From: Bolinopsis microptera | Lineage: Eukaryota; Ctenophora; Tentaculata; Lobata; Bolinopsidae | Assembly (NCBI RefSeq): GCF_026151205.1 | Contig: NC_087072.1 | Location: 441,501 to 505,500 of the forward strand | Direction of reading: 5' to 3' | Length of the DNA stretch: 64,000 nt | Shown here: piece after piece, positions 11,296 through 23,400 of the stretch | How the letters are laid out: every line of letters begins with the position of its first letter | How positions within the stretch are numbered: the stretch's first letter is position 1 | Program-made: the position numbers and the translations under genes | The notes under the pieces: model-generated | Databases searched by the model: none | What the model saw: only the letters and a program-made list of their open reading frames with translations | What the model was told of the DNA's origin: nothing

Positions 11296-14200
11296 CTAAA
11301 AACCAAGTAAACTATCCTTTACCACCTTCAATACAACACTAATTCTCGACACCGGTCTGTAGTAATCCGGCTTCTTTAATTCTGCTCTATTCCTTAGAGA
11401 ACGTCCTCCACTGACTACAGGTGTACTCTGTTCCTCAGGTGAGTAAGCTAGTGTACTGTTACTCTCCCCCAGTATGACAGGACTCAAACTATCCTCCATC
11501 CGGGATGTAGGTTCCTCAACCCCTCTGCCCCACCCGGGTGTGTGGAAAGATCCAAAACTCGATTCTGTCTCCTGGATAGGTGATGAAATATGAATAGGAG
11601 TGTTAACCCTAGCTGGTGTCTGAGGGTCATGTTGGATTGAAATGTCCTGACTTTCCGTTCTGAAGGGAAGTGAATATTCCGGTGATAGAGGTACGTCAGG
11701 AATATCAATATTCTGACTAGACAAGGTACTCTCTCGAACCACAGAACTCCCTCTCTCCACATGCTCAGGCATCCACTCCTCATCACTACTGCTATCACTA
11801 TCATCACTATCCCTTCTTACTGGGTCTTTTCTCACCGGCTCCACAGTATCTCTGCTGTCCTCACGAATCACTACTCTTTTCTCCGAGAATCTGTTCATCT
11901 CGTAGTGCTTCATTTTACAAATGTTCGTGACCTTCTCTAATCCAGGTCCGTACTCCACCACATACAAGTGATCATTTAGTACCTTCTTCACCTTGCACGG
12001 ACCCCTAAATCGTGGAGCAAACTTGTGTTTAGGACATTGCACTAACACGAAACAAAAGTCGTTCTCCTTAAAGTAAGGACCATGCAGGTTTCGATCATGT
12101 TGCCTCTGTGCATACATGAAATCTACATTAGCACTCTCTCTCACTCTCCTGATGATCCTCTTCATTTCTCTGTGAAGCTCGTACGCCTCCCTGGCAGCGG
12201 CGTTCCTCGTATCTGGCTGATGCTTTTCTCTATCATCTAACATCAGATTCAACGGCAAGTTGACCTCTCTGCCAAATATCATCTTGTGAGCAGAATACCC
12301 AGTTCTCCGGTTCTTCAAACAGTTCAAGGCAAATGTACTCTTGTCCAGGTACATATCCCAACAGTTCTCCTTTCCCCTAGGAATGCATGCACGCAACGCT
12401 CGATTTGTTCTCTTGTTGTTGCTCTCAGCACGGGCCGTGCTAGACGCTTTATACGATGTTCCGTGAGTTTTCTTGCACTCGAAAAACTCCCAAACTTCCT
12501 TGAAGAATTCTGCTCTGAACCCGGGGTGATTATCCACAATTAACTCCCGACACATTCCGAACTTTAATACCCAGTTCTTCATTATTGCTGCTATATTCTC
12601 CTTAGCAGTTTGACTCTTGACTGGAACTGCTACCAGATAGTTTGACCAGGCATCAGAGATAGTAAGGATGTATCGATATCCTCGGGGTGTTCTCTGATTT
12701 GCTGTCGGTACTATGTGATCAATTACAATAGCGTCATTGAAATGGTGGAAGAACAAATGCTTTAACGGTGCTTTCAGATAAGCTTTCGGCTGCTTCATCT
12801 CTCCGCATCTTATGCACGCTTTGATGTACATTTTGAAGTCCTGCTCCATCTTTGGCCAGTAGAAGTACTCCCTGCATTTCTCCACACAGGTGCTGATTCC
12901 CGGATGACAGTTGGTGATGTTGTCGTGAAACAGTCTCATGATCTCCTCTTCATAGCTGTCTGGTATCACGATTAACTCTCTCGAATCCTTCTCTTTTCTT
13001 GAAACCCACTTTCTCTTCAAGAGTCCGCTTTCATCCACTTTCATCAAGCTAAATTGGGTCCAATAGGTGATCAATTTGTCTGGCACACGGTTCACCTGGA
13101 TTGTTCCCCGGGCGCCGTCTTTAACCCACTGTTTCACAATCCTCAATATTGGATCCAAGTTCTGCTCTGTCTTGATCCTTTCTAAATCTGGTAAGCATTG
13201 GTTGTCTGTCTCTGTATCTGGTACTGCAAAGGTAACCTGTTTACAATTACCCTGCTTCTTCTGAAGTCGTGGCATCACATCGATGCTGCAAATACATACA
13301 GGAACATCCTTCTCCTTGAGCTTTACCATCCCCACATGTCCATCATGATTGTCCTCGAACAGGAGTTGTAGATCACTTTTCTCCGTTTGATCTCTCTTAG
13401 TCACCCCGTTCTCATCATGCTCATCAATTATCATCGCATCTGTACTCTGCTCTCTCCATATCTCATTCTTCCAGCCATTTATCCCCTCACTGATTACTAT
13501 CTCGCTCCCACTACTACACACTCTACTGTTCTCTCCCATACCGCACATGACGTTATCAGCGTCACTCACCGCACCAAAACTCTTCTCAGAGGATTCACTA
13601 ACGTCAGGAGCGTTATGACTCGGAATGGTATCGACACCCAGAGACCTGGTAAACTCCTCTCCTCTCGATCTCTCCGCTCCACTGACTTCTGTCTGGCATG
13701 ATGCTTCCACGAATTTCCTTCTGAATGGAAATCTGCTCAAAAAGTCACACAGCGTGTTCTCTTTTCCTTCAATGTGCACGATATCAAAGGAGTAGTTGGA
13801 GAGCTCCTGGCACTTCCTGATTAAGGCAGGATCTGATTTTGAGAACAGGGTGTCGCTCGCTGATAGGAGACTCTTACAGTCCGTTATAACTTTGAACTTG
13901 GTGTTTCTGAGATACATCTTCCAGTGATCAATGGCTATCACCATGGCATCAAATTCTAGCTGTGTCTGGCTCCTTTCTCTCTTGTAGGGTGGTACAGCTT
14001 TACTATAGAATGCTACTATTCTCCTCTCTCTCTTTCCATCTCGTACTATCTCCTGGCTCAAGGTAGCTCCGTATCCATGTTTGCTAGCGTCCACTGTCAG
14101 GTGATATGACTGGAATGGGTCCTCTGTATCAGGTATAGCCAACATCGTACTCTCCGCCACCGCTCTCTTTAGCTCCTCAAACGCCTCCTGGCACTCACTT

Positions 14201-16050
14201 GTCCACTCAAACTTGGCTTCCTTCGCTGTGAGCCGGTGAAGAGGCTTAGCGATTACACTGTACCTGGGTATCCACTTCCTCACGTAGTTCAAGGCACCTA
14301 ACACTTCCTGAACCCTCTTCACGGTGGTGGGAACAGGTAGGGCAAGTAGATCCTTAACCCTGTCCTCTGTGATCTGTACTCCGTCCTCGCTGATCGACAC
14401 ACCCACGAATGTAACTTTCTCCCTCAGTAGCATACATTTCTTGGGGGTCAATGTTAGATTTGCTTGAACCAGTCTCATCAGCAAGATCTCCAATCTGTCA
14501 AGATGTTCGCTCACAGTCTTTGAACTCAGGAACAGGTCGTCGATGAAGAATATTAACTGTTCTATCGGAACTGTTGCCAGAAGTTTCCACATCACCTTCG
14601 AGAACACGCCACTGGAGTTCTTGTGACCCATGATCATACGAGCCCAACAGTATGACCTTCCCCTGTGCATGAACGCTGTAACCTTCTTCGAATCCTCAGA
14701 GTATGGTATCTGCCAGAAACTCTTGGAGAGATCGAAGCTTGAATAAATAGAATCTGATCCTATCGTGTCTAACACGTGATTCAAGTTGGGTAACGGGTAT
14801 TTCTCATCCATGCAGACTTTGTTGGTACCCCTCAGGTCTGCTACCAACCTCCATGATTCAGGATCTGTATTCTTCTTTACCAGAAATATAGGATGGTTGA
14901 AGTCACTGGGTCCTTTCAAGGGCTCTGCTATTCCCGCTTTCACCATCTGTTCAATTTGGCGGTCCATCTCTGGCTGAAGTTTGTACGGGGTAGGTATAGG
15001 ATATGTCCAGCTGGGCGACTCTCCCTCCTTCATCTTGATCTTTGCTTCATACATATTGCAGCACCCGATATCAAATTCATCATGTGAGAAGCAGTCCCTG
15101 AATCTCCAGATTATCTCCTTCAGTCTGGTTCTCTCAGCGTTAGACATTGCCACCTCTATCTCGTCCAGCCCGAGTCTCTCAAACAACTCTCTCTGAATCC
15201 ATTTCTCCCCACCTATCTGTCCTGCTTTACTCCTGGTCTCCTGAGCTTGGTCATCAATTGTAGTCCCTCTCACTCCGACATCGTGACTCCTGCTCCTTTG
15301 CACGCCGTGTATGAAATCTTGATCGCCTACCGGCTTCAACAGTGCAATGATCTTGTTCTTGTGAATTGTTATCGGCTCATCAGTTGCGTTAATACACTTC
15401 ATCGGGACCAGTCTCTTCTCAGAGTGCACAACTGCATGAGCGAACAGAATTCCTGTCTCTCCAATACCTTTCTTGTACTGTGGCTCAATCAAACCCTTGA
15501 AGTCCACTCCTTTCGCCTGCAGCTTTCCACTGATGTATTGCACCGTGTTTGGAGGAATGACTGTGACTCTGCTACATCTCACTTTTATCTGCTGCTTAAC
15601 ATTCTCCGGCTTCTCTGTGAACGGCACATCATCTCCGTTATGCAGCACCAATCTGCACTTGTTATAATCCAGCGTCACTCTATTCGATCTCAAGAAATCG
15701 TCTCCAATCAGGAACTCTGTGTCTAACAGATCAGTTACCACGAAAGTGTGCACAAACTTATTTCCAGCAACCACCACTTCCATCTCTAACTCTCCTCTGA
15801 TTTGTATCGTGTCTTGAGAAAATGACTTCAAGGTCATGTCACACGGTCGGATCCCGCTCTCTAGTCTCAGTCCTCTCACAAAACCCGTGGACACAATACT
15901 CACAGCCGACCCGCTGTCAACAAAAAGGTAGGCTGCCACTCCTCTGCAACTCCCAGCCACCAAGATGTGTTTCCAGTTCACCGCATTCACCTCCTTCTGC
16001 TTCCCATATGATTTTAATTGCGACTGATGGGAAATGAATTTTGTCCAGTC
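11296..16050 (-). CDS. pol: Gypsy pol polyprotein: protease, RT, RNase H, integrase
   Basis: An uninterrupted frame of about 1,570 codons. Visible in order (residues counted from base 15990): aspartic protease DSG at about 25-27; reverse transcriptase with the catalytic box FFIDDLF at about 480; RNase H starting DASKHGYGATLSQ near 632; integrase zinc-binding H..H..C..C (HDNITNCHPG, CIRCGEM) near 1027-1070; and the D,D,E core with IVIDHIVPT, LIVDNHPGFRAEF and ARAESNN near 1090-1190; then an acidic Ser/Pro-rich tail. Domain order RT-RH-IN defines Ty3/Gypsy. The pol frame is open upstream of its first GTG and overlaps the end of gag in the -1 frame, so expression by -1 frameshifting is likely (known for the family; the site is not proven). 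The frame looks intact, so the insertion is recent or selected. Confidence 0.95.
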   Translation of the reverse strand, partial: DWTKFISHQSQLKSYGKQKEVNAVNWKHILVAGSCRGVAAYLFVDSGSAVSIVSTGFVRGLRLESGIRPCDMTLKSFSQDTIQIRGELEMEVVVAGNKFVHTFVVTDLLDTEFLIGDDFLRSNRVTLDYNKCRLVLHNGDDVPFTEKPENVKQQIKVRCSRVTVIPPNTVQYISGKLQAKGVDFKGLIEPQYKKGIGETGILFAHAVVHSEKRLVPMKCINATDEPITIHKNKIIALLKPVGDQDFIHGVQRSRSHDVGVRGTTIDDQAQETRSKAGQIGGEKWIQRELFERLGLDEIEVAMSNAERTRLKEIIWRFRDCFSHDEFDIGCCNMYEAKIKMKEGESPSWTYPIPTPYKLQPEMDRQIEQMVKAGIAEPLKGPSDFNHPIFLVKKNTDPESWRLVADLRGTNKVCMDEKYPLPNLNHVLDTIGSDSIYSSFDLSKSFWQIPYSEDSKKVTAFMHRGRSYCWARMIMGHKNSSGVFSKVMWKLLATVPIEQLIFFIDDLFLSSKTVSEHLDRLEILLMRLVQANLTLTPKKCMLLREKVTFVGVSISEDGVQITEDRVKDLLALPVPTTVKRVQEVLGALNYVRKWIPRYSVIAKPLHRLTAKEAKFEWTSECQEAFEELKRAVAESTMLAIPDTEDPFQSYHLTVDASKHGYGATLSQEIVRDGKRERRIVAFYSKAVPPYKRERSQTQLEFDAMVIAIDHWKMYLRNTKFKVITDCKSLLSASDTLFSKSDPALIRKCQELSNYSFDIVHIEGKENTLCDFLSRFPFRRKFVEASCQTEVSGAERSRGEEFTRSLGVDTIPSHNAPDVSESSEKSFGAVSDADNVMCGMGENSRVCSSGSEIVISEGINGWKNEIWREQSTDAMIIDEHDENGVTKRDQTEKSDLQLLFEDNHDGHVGMVKLKEKDVPVCICSIDVMPRLQKKQGNCKQVTFAVPDTETDNQCLPDLERIKTEQNLDPILRIVKQWVKDGARGTIQVNRVPDKLITYWTQFSLMKVDESGLLKRKWVSRKEKDSRELIVIPDSYEEEIMRLFHDNITNCHPGISTCVEKCREYFYWPKMEQDFKMYIKACIRCGEMKQPKAYLKAPLKHLFFHHFNDAIVIDHIVPTANQRTPRGYRYILTISDAWSNYLVAVPVKSQTAKENIAAIMKNWVLKFGMCRELIVDNHPGFRAEFFKEVWEFFECKKTHGTSYKASSTARAESNNKRTNRALRACIPRGKENCWDMYLDKSTFALNCLKNRRTGYSAHKMIFGREVNLPLNLMLDDREKHQPDTRNAAAREAYELHREMKRIIRRVRESANVDFMYAQRQHDRNLHGPYFKENDFCFVLVQCPKHKFAPRFRGPCKVKKVLNDHLYVVEYGPGLEKVTNICKMKHYEMNRFSEKRVVIREDSRDTVEPVRKDPVRRDSDDSDSSSDEEWMPEHVERGSSVVRESTLSSQNIDIPDVPLSPEYSLPFRTESQDISIQHDPQTPARVNTPIHISSPIQETESSFGSFHTPGWGRGVEEPTSRMEDSLSPVILGESNSTLAYSPEEQSTPVVSGGRSLRNRAELKKPDYYRPVSRISVVLKVVKDSLLGF

Positions 16051-17376
16051 GCACGCCCGTTTAAATGGTCTCTCTGCATTCCATGCTGTTCATTCACTGT
16101 GGGTCTGTACTGCCCTCCTCGTTCTCCAGATTGCCCTCTGTTGACGTTACAGAATCTCTGAATGTGTCCCTCACCCTGACAATTATAACAAATCAATGGC
16201 CTGCGACTCTCTCCTCTACTCGCACCTCCACTCGCCCCTCTACTCGCACCTCTACTCGCACCTCTGCTACTCCGCTCAACCGGACTCACTCTACTCCTAC
16301 AAACACTGGCAACATGCCCTTTACCTCCACACAGCTGGCACACAATATTGCTCCAACACGAGTCAGCCTTGTGACCCTTCTTCCCACACATTTGACAGTC
16401 ATTCTCATCCTCTTCTTTCTCACCTTGCCTGCCAACACCATAAGTAGGTGCCCGGAATTCCAGTGTATTTATTGGATCACTGTCAAGCTCTCCCTCTACT
16501 GCCTTGGATATGTGTTCCTCCTGTACAGCTAAACGGATCACACTATCAAAATCCTCTGTCTCCGTGTTCATCTGAAGGAGCCGTCTTTTAATAGCAGGGT
16601 CTCTCACGCCCTGTATCAACACAGTGATACCTGCACTCTCTCTCCACAGCTCTCGGGTAGATCTTCTCAGCAGTATCCCGTATTCTCTCTGCGAACTGCT
16701 CCACGCTCTCCAACACTTCCTGCTTCATCTTATGGAACGTTGTCCTCATTATTCTTGCATCAGTAGCGGGATATAGCTCTCTTTTCACCGCACCAATCAG
16801 CATCTTCACGTCACCTCTCTCATCACTGGATAGCCGGATGTTCTTCACTTTCTTGAACTTTGCATCGTCTTCTATCTGATTTGCAAGCCTCAAGTCGAGA
16901 TTGTCCTTTACTCCGCATAACAGGACCCACTGCTCGAATCTCTGCAGAAATGTACAGAAATCATCATTTTTCCTGTACCTCGGCGCCTTACATTTCATCG
17001 TGTACTCTCCCTTATCTCTCTCTGTATTTCCGGGTTGCAAATCACCACTATCAGTTGTTCTCGCTCTTTCTTGCAACAAGTTGCTCGTTCTCTCCATCTT
17101 TACATCTTGTTCCCTCATCAATCTCTCTCGCTCAAGCTCTGCTTCTTCTCTCCACCTGTTCATATCTCTCTCCAACTCTCTCACTCTGCTCAAACACTCC
17201 TCTCTCTTCTCGCTCAAATCAAACAACTCCACTTTGCTCTCTTTTATCTCCGCCTCTTTCTCACTTGTGTCCCAAGACTTCATTTCCAATTTCACCTCCA
17301 CAATCTGATCCACAACCCGTTTTTCCTCCTCTACTAGTTTTCTCATCTCCTGCTCCATGTTTGTGAGTCCAGACAT
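16014..17376 (-). pseudogene. gag: Gypsy gag with three CCHC knuckles, frame broken near 16.65 kb
   Basis: The first part (17376 to about 16650) has an N-terminal Glu/Arg-rich coiled coil (VDQIVEVKLEMKSWDTSEKE) and a capsid-like region (FCTFLQRFEQWVLLCGVKDN). The second part, in another frame (about 16650 to 16014), completes the capsid (VRDPAIKRRLLQMN) and has three zinc knuckles, CQMCGKKGHKADSC, CQLCGGKGHVASVC and CYNCQGEGHIQRFC, separated by an (ARG/SRG)n-like stretch. The switch falls in an AG-dinucleotide run at about 16645-16660 and looks like a small indel, not a programmed shift, because capsid homology continues on both sides. This copy is therefore probably unable to make full Gag, although pol is open. 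Confidence 0.85.
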
Positions 17377-17412
17377 AGTACCACTTTCCTAGGTTCTCCA
17401 GATAGTGTAAAA

Positions 17413-20400
17413 GCACCCTGAACCTACACCTGAGGGGGCACAAGTCAGGGTAAACTTTACTTCCACAACACTCCCACCCTGAGTCACAGCACCCTGAACC
17501 TACACCTGAGGGGGCACAAGTCAGGGTAAACTTTACTTCCACAACACTCCCACCCAGAGTTACAGCTCCCTGAACCTACACCTGAGGGGGCACAAGTCAG
17601 GGTAAACTTTACTTCCACAACACTCCCACCCTGAGTTACAGCACCCTGAACCTACACCTGAGGGGGCACAAGTCAGGGTAAACTTTACTTCCACAACACT
17701 CCCACCCTGAGTTACAGCACCCTGAACCTACACCTGAGGGGGCACAAGTCAGGGTAAACTTTACTTCCACAACACTCCCACCCTGAGTTACAGCACCCTG
17801 AACCTACACCTGAGGGGGCACAAGTCAGGGTAAACTTTACTTCCACAACACTCCCACCCTGAGTCACAGCACCCTGAACCTACACCTGAGGGGGCACAAG
17901 TCAGGGTAAACTTTACTTCCACAACACTCCCACCCTGAGTCACAGCACCCTGAACCTACACCTGAGGGGGCACAAGTCAGGGTAAACTTTACTTCCACAA
18001 CACTCCCACCCTGAGTCACAGCACCCTGAACCTACACCTGAGGGGGCACAAGTCAGGGTAAACTTTACTTCCACAACACTCCCACCCTGAGTCACAGCGC
18101 CCTGAACCTACACCTGAGGGGGCACAAGTCAGGGTAAACTTTACTTCCACAACACTCCCACCCTGAGTCACAGCACCCTGAACCTACACCTGAGGGGGCA
18201 CAAGTCAGGGTAAACTTTACTTCCACAACACTCCCACCCTGAGTTACAGCACCCTGAACCTACACCTGAGGGGGCACAAGTCAGGGTAAACTTTACTTCC
18301 ACAACACTCCCACCCTGAGTCACAGCACCCTGAACCTACACCTGAGGGGGCACAAGTCAGGGTAAACTTTACTTCCACAACACTCCCACCCTGAGTCACA
18401 GCACCCTGAACCTACACCTGAGGGGGCACAAGTCAGGGTAAACTTTACTTCCACAACACTCCCACCCTGAGTCACAGCACCCTGAACCTACACCTGAGGG
18501 GGCACAAGTCAGGGTAAACTTTACTTCCACAACACTACCACCCTGAGTCACAGCACCCTGAACCTACACCTGAGGGAGCACAAGTCAGGGTAAACTTTAC
18601 TTCCACAACACTCCCACCCTGAGTCACAGCACCCTGAACCTACACCTGAGGGGGCACAAGTCAGGGTAAACTTTACTTCCACAACACTCCCACCCTGAGT
18701 CACAGCGCCCTGAACCTACACCTGAGGGGGCACAAGTCAGGGTAAACTTTACTTCCACAACACTCCCACCCTGAGTCACAGCACCCTGAACCTACACCTG
18801 AGGGGGCACAAGTCAGGGTAAACTTTACTTCCACAACACTCCCACCCTGAGTCACAGCACCCTGAACCTACACCTGAGGGGGCACAAGTCAGGGTAAACT
18901 TTACTTCCACAACACTCCCACCCTGAGTCACAGCACCCTGAACCTACACCTGAGGGGGCACAAGTCAGGGTAAACTTTACTTCCACAACACTCCCACCCT
19001 GAGTCACAGCACCCTGAACCTACACCTGAGGGGGCACAAGTCAGGGTAAACTTTACTTCCACAACACTCCCACCCTGAGTCACAGCACCCTGAACCTACA
19101 CCTGAGGGGGCACAAGTCAGGGTAAACTTTACTTCCACAACACTCCCACCCTGAGTCACAGCACCCTGAACCTACACCTGAGGGGGCACAAGTCAGGGTA
19201 AACTTTACTTCCACAACACTCCCACCCTGAGTCACAGCACCCTGAACCTACACCTGAGGGGGCACAAGTCAGGGTAAACTTTACTTCCACAACACTCCCA
19301 CCCTGAGTCACAGCACCCTGAACCTACACCTGAGGGGGCACAAGTCAGGGTAAACTTTACTTCCACAACACTCCCACCCTGAGTCACAGCACCCTGAACC
19401 TACACCTGAGGGGGCACAAGTCAGGGTAAACTTTACTTCCACAACACTCCCACCCTGAGTCACAGCACCCTGAACCTACACCTGAGGGGGCACAAGTCAG
19501 GGTAAACTTTACTTCCACAACACTCCCACCCTGAGTCACAGCACCCTGAACCTACACCTGAGGGGGCACAAGTCAGGGTAAACTTTACTTCCACAACACT
19601 CCCACCCTGAGTCACAGCACCCTGAACCTACACCTGAGGGGGCACAAGTCAGGGTAAACTTTACTTCCACAACACTCCCACCCTGAGTCACAGCACCCTG
19701 AACCTACACCTGAGGGGGCACAAGTCAGGGTAAACTTTACTTCCACAACACTCCCACCCTGAGTCACAGCACCCTGAACCTACACCTGAGGGGGCACAAG
19801 TCAGGGTAAACTTTACTTCCACAACACTCCCACCCTGAGTCACAGCGCCCTGAACCTACACCTGAGGGGGCACAAGTCAGGGTAAACTTGACTTCCACAA
19901 CACTCCCACCCTGAGTCACAGCACCCTGAACCTACACCTGAGGGGGCACAAGTCAGGGTAAACTTTACTTCCACAACACTCCCCCCCTGAGTCACAGCAC
20001 CCTGAACCTACACCTGAGGGGGCAAAAGTCAGGGTAAACTTTACTTCCACAACACTCCCACCCTGAGTCACAGCACCCTGAACCTACACCTGAGGGGGCA
20101 CAAGTCAGGGTAAACTTTACTTCCACAACACTCCCACCCTGAGTCACAGCACCCTGAACCTACACCTGAGGGGGCACAAGTCAGGGTAAACTTTACTTCC
20201 ACAACACTCCCACCCTGAGTCACAGCACCCTGAACCTACACCTGAGGGGGCACAAGTCAGGGTAAACTTTACTTCCACAACACTCCCACCCTGAGTCACA
20301 GCACCCTGAACCTACACCTGAGGGGGCACAAGTCAGGGTAAACTTTACTTCCACAACACTCCCACCCTGAGTCACAGCACCCTGAACCTACACCTGAGGG

Positions 20401-23400
20401 GGCACAAGTCAGGGTAAACTTTACTTCCACAACACTCCCACCCTGAGTCACAGCACCCTGAACCTACACCTGAGGGGGCACAAGTCAGGGTAAACTTTAC
20501 TTCCACAACACTCCACCCTGAGTCACAGCACCCTGAACCTACACCTGAGGGGGCACAAGTCAGGGTAAACTTTACTTCCACAACACTCCCACCCTGAGTC
20601 ACAGCACCCTGAACCTACACCTGAGGGGGCACAAGTCAGGGTAAACTTTACTTCCACAACACTCCCACCCTGAGTCACAGCACCCTGAACCTACACCTGA
20701 GGGGGCACAAGTCAGGGTAAACTTTACTTCCACAACACTCCCACCCTGAGTCACAGCACCCTGAACCTACACCTGAGGGAGCACAAGTCAGGGTAAACTT
20801 TACTTCCACAACACTCCCACCCTGAGTCACAGCACCCTGAACCTACACCTGAGGGGGCACAAGTCAGGGTAAACTATACTTCCACAACACTCCCACCCTG
20901 AGTCACAGCACCCTGAACCTACACCTGAGGGGGCGAAAGTCAGGGTAAACTTTACTTCTACAACACTCCCACCCTGAGTCACAGCACCCTGAACCTACAC
21001 CTGAGGGGGCACAAGTCAGGGTAAACTTTACTTCCACAACACTCCCACCCTGAGTCACAGCACCCTGAACCTACACCTGAGGGGGCACAAGTCAGGGTAA
21101 ACTTTACTTCCACAACACTCCCACCCTGAGTCACAGCACCCTGAACCTACACCTGAGGGGGCACAAGTCAGGGTAAACTTTACTTCCACAACACTCCCAC
21201 CCTGAGTCACAGCACCCTGAACCTACACCTGAGGGGGCACAAGTCAGGGTAAACTTTACTTCCACAACACTCCCACCCTGAGTCACAGCACCCTGAACCT
21301 ACACCTGAGGGGGCACAAGTCAGGGTAAACTTTACTTCCACAACACTCCCACCCTGAGTCACAGCACCCTGAACCTACACCTGAGGGGGCACAAGTCAGG
21401 GTAAACTTTACTTCCACAACACTCCCACCCTGAGTCACAGCACCCTGAACCTACACCTGAGGGGGCACAAGTCAGGGTAAACTTTACTTCCACAACACTC
21501 CCACCCTGAGTCACAGCACCCTGAACCTACACCTGAGGGGGCACAAGTCAGGGTAAACTTTACTTCCACAACACTCCCACCCTGAGTCACAGCACCCTGA
21601 ACCTACACCTGAGGGGGCACAAGTCAGGGTAAACTTTACTTCCACAACACTCCCACCCTGAGTCACAGCACCCTGAACCTACACCTGAGGGGGCACAAGT
21701 CAGGGTAAACTTTACTTCCACAACACTCCCACCCTGAGTCACAGCACCCTGAACCTACACCTGAGGGGGCACAAGTCAGGGTAAACTTTACTTCCACAAC
21801 ACTCCCACCCTGAGTCACAGCACCCTGAACCTACACCTGAGGGGGCACAAGTCAGGGTAAACTTTACTTCCACAACACTCCCACCCTGAGTCACAGCACC
21901 CTGAACCTACACCTGAGGGGGCACAAGTCAGGGTAAACTTTACTTCCACAACACTCCCACCCTGAGTCACAGCACCCTGAACCTACACCTGAGGGGGCAC
22001 AAGTCAGGGTAAACTTTACTTCCACAACACTCCCACCCTGAGTCACAGCACCCTGAACCTACACCTGAGGGGGCACAAGTCAGGGTAAACTTTACTTCCA
22101 CAACACTCCCACCCTGAGTCACAGCACCCTGAACCTACACCTGAGGGGGCACAAGTCAGGGTAAACTTTACTTCCACAACACTCCCACCCTGAGTCACAG
22201 CACCCTGAACCTACACCTGAGGGGGCACAAGTCAGGGTAAACTTTACTTCCACAACACTCCCACCCTGAGTCACAGCACCCTGAACCTACACCTGAGGGG
22301 GCACAAGTCAGGGTAAACTTTACTTCCACAACACTCCCACCCTGAGTCACAGCACCCTGAACCTACACCTGAGGGGGCACAAGTCAGGGTAAACTTTACT
22401 TCCACAACACTCCCACCCTGAGTCACAGCACCCTGAACCTACACCTGAGGGGGCACAAGTCAGGGTAAACTTTACTTCCACAACACTCCCACCCTGAGTC
22501 ACAGCACCCTGAACCTACACCTGAGGGGGCACAAGTCAGGGTAAACTTTACTTCCACAACACTCCCACCCTGAGTCACAGCACCCTGAACCTACACCTGA
22601 GGGGGCACAAGTCAGGGTAAACTTTACTTCCACAACACTCCCACCCTGAGTCACAGCACCCTGAACCTACACCTGAGGGGGCACAAGTCAGGGTAAACTT
22701 TACTTCCACAACACTCCCACCCTGAGTCACAGCACCCTGAACCTACACCTGAGGGGGCACAAGTCAGGGTAAACTTTACTTCCACAACACTCCCACCCTG
22801 AGTCACAGCACCCTGAACCTACACCTGAGGGGGCACAAGTCAGGGTAAACTTTACTTCCACAACACTCCCACCCTGAGTCACAGCACCCTGAACCTACAC
22901 CTGAGGGGGCACAAGTCAGGGTAAACTTTACTTCCACAACACTCCCACCCTGAGTCACAGCACCCTGAACCTACACCTGAGGGGGCACAAGTCAGGGTAA
23001 ACTTTACTTCCACAACACTCCCACCCTGAGTCACAGCACCCTGAACCTACACCTGAGGGGGCACAAGTCAGGGTAAACTTTACTTCCACAACACTCCCAC
23101 CCTGAGTCACAGCACCCTGAACCTACACCTGAGGGGGCACAAGTCAGGGTAAACTTTACTTCCACAACACTCCCACCCTGAGTCACAGCACCCTGAACCT
23201 ACACCTGAGGGGGCACAAGTCAGGGTAAACTTTACTTCCACAACACTCCCACCCTGAGTCACAGCACCCTGAACCTACACCTGAGGGGGCACAAGTCAGG
23301 GTAAACTTTACTTCCACAACACTCCCACCCTGAGTCACAGCACCCTGAACCTACACCTGAGGGAGCACAAGTCAGGGTAAACTTTACTTCCACAACACTC

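Larger units (their letters stand above)
9302..17412 (-). mobile_element. Ty3/Gypsy LTR retrotransposon, 5' LTR lost
   Basis: Gag and pol are on the minus strand (see entries). Both ends carry the inverted-sense end TGTAAAA (9305-9311 and 17406-17412), read on the minus strand as an LTR terminus TTTTACA. On the gag side it is followed by CTATC and TGGAGAACCTAGG, a possible primer-binding site, only 35 bp before gag. Just 7 bp of the 5' LTR remain; satellite takes its place. The 2-kb region 9305-11295 should contain the 3' LTR; a start near 9972 beside the purine-rich tract GTAGGTAGGGGGGA is possible but unproven. Confidence 0.85.
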
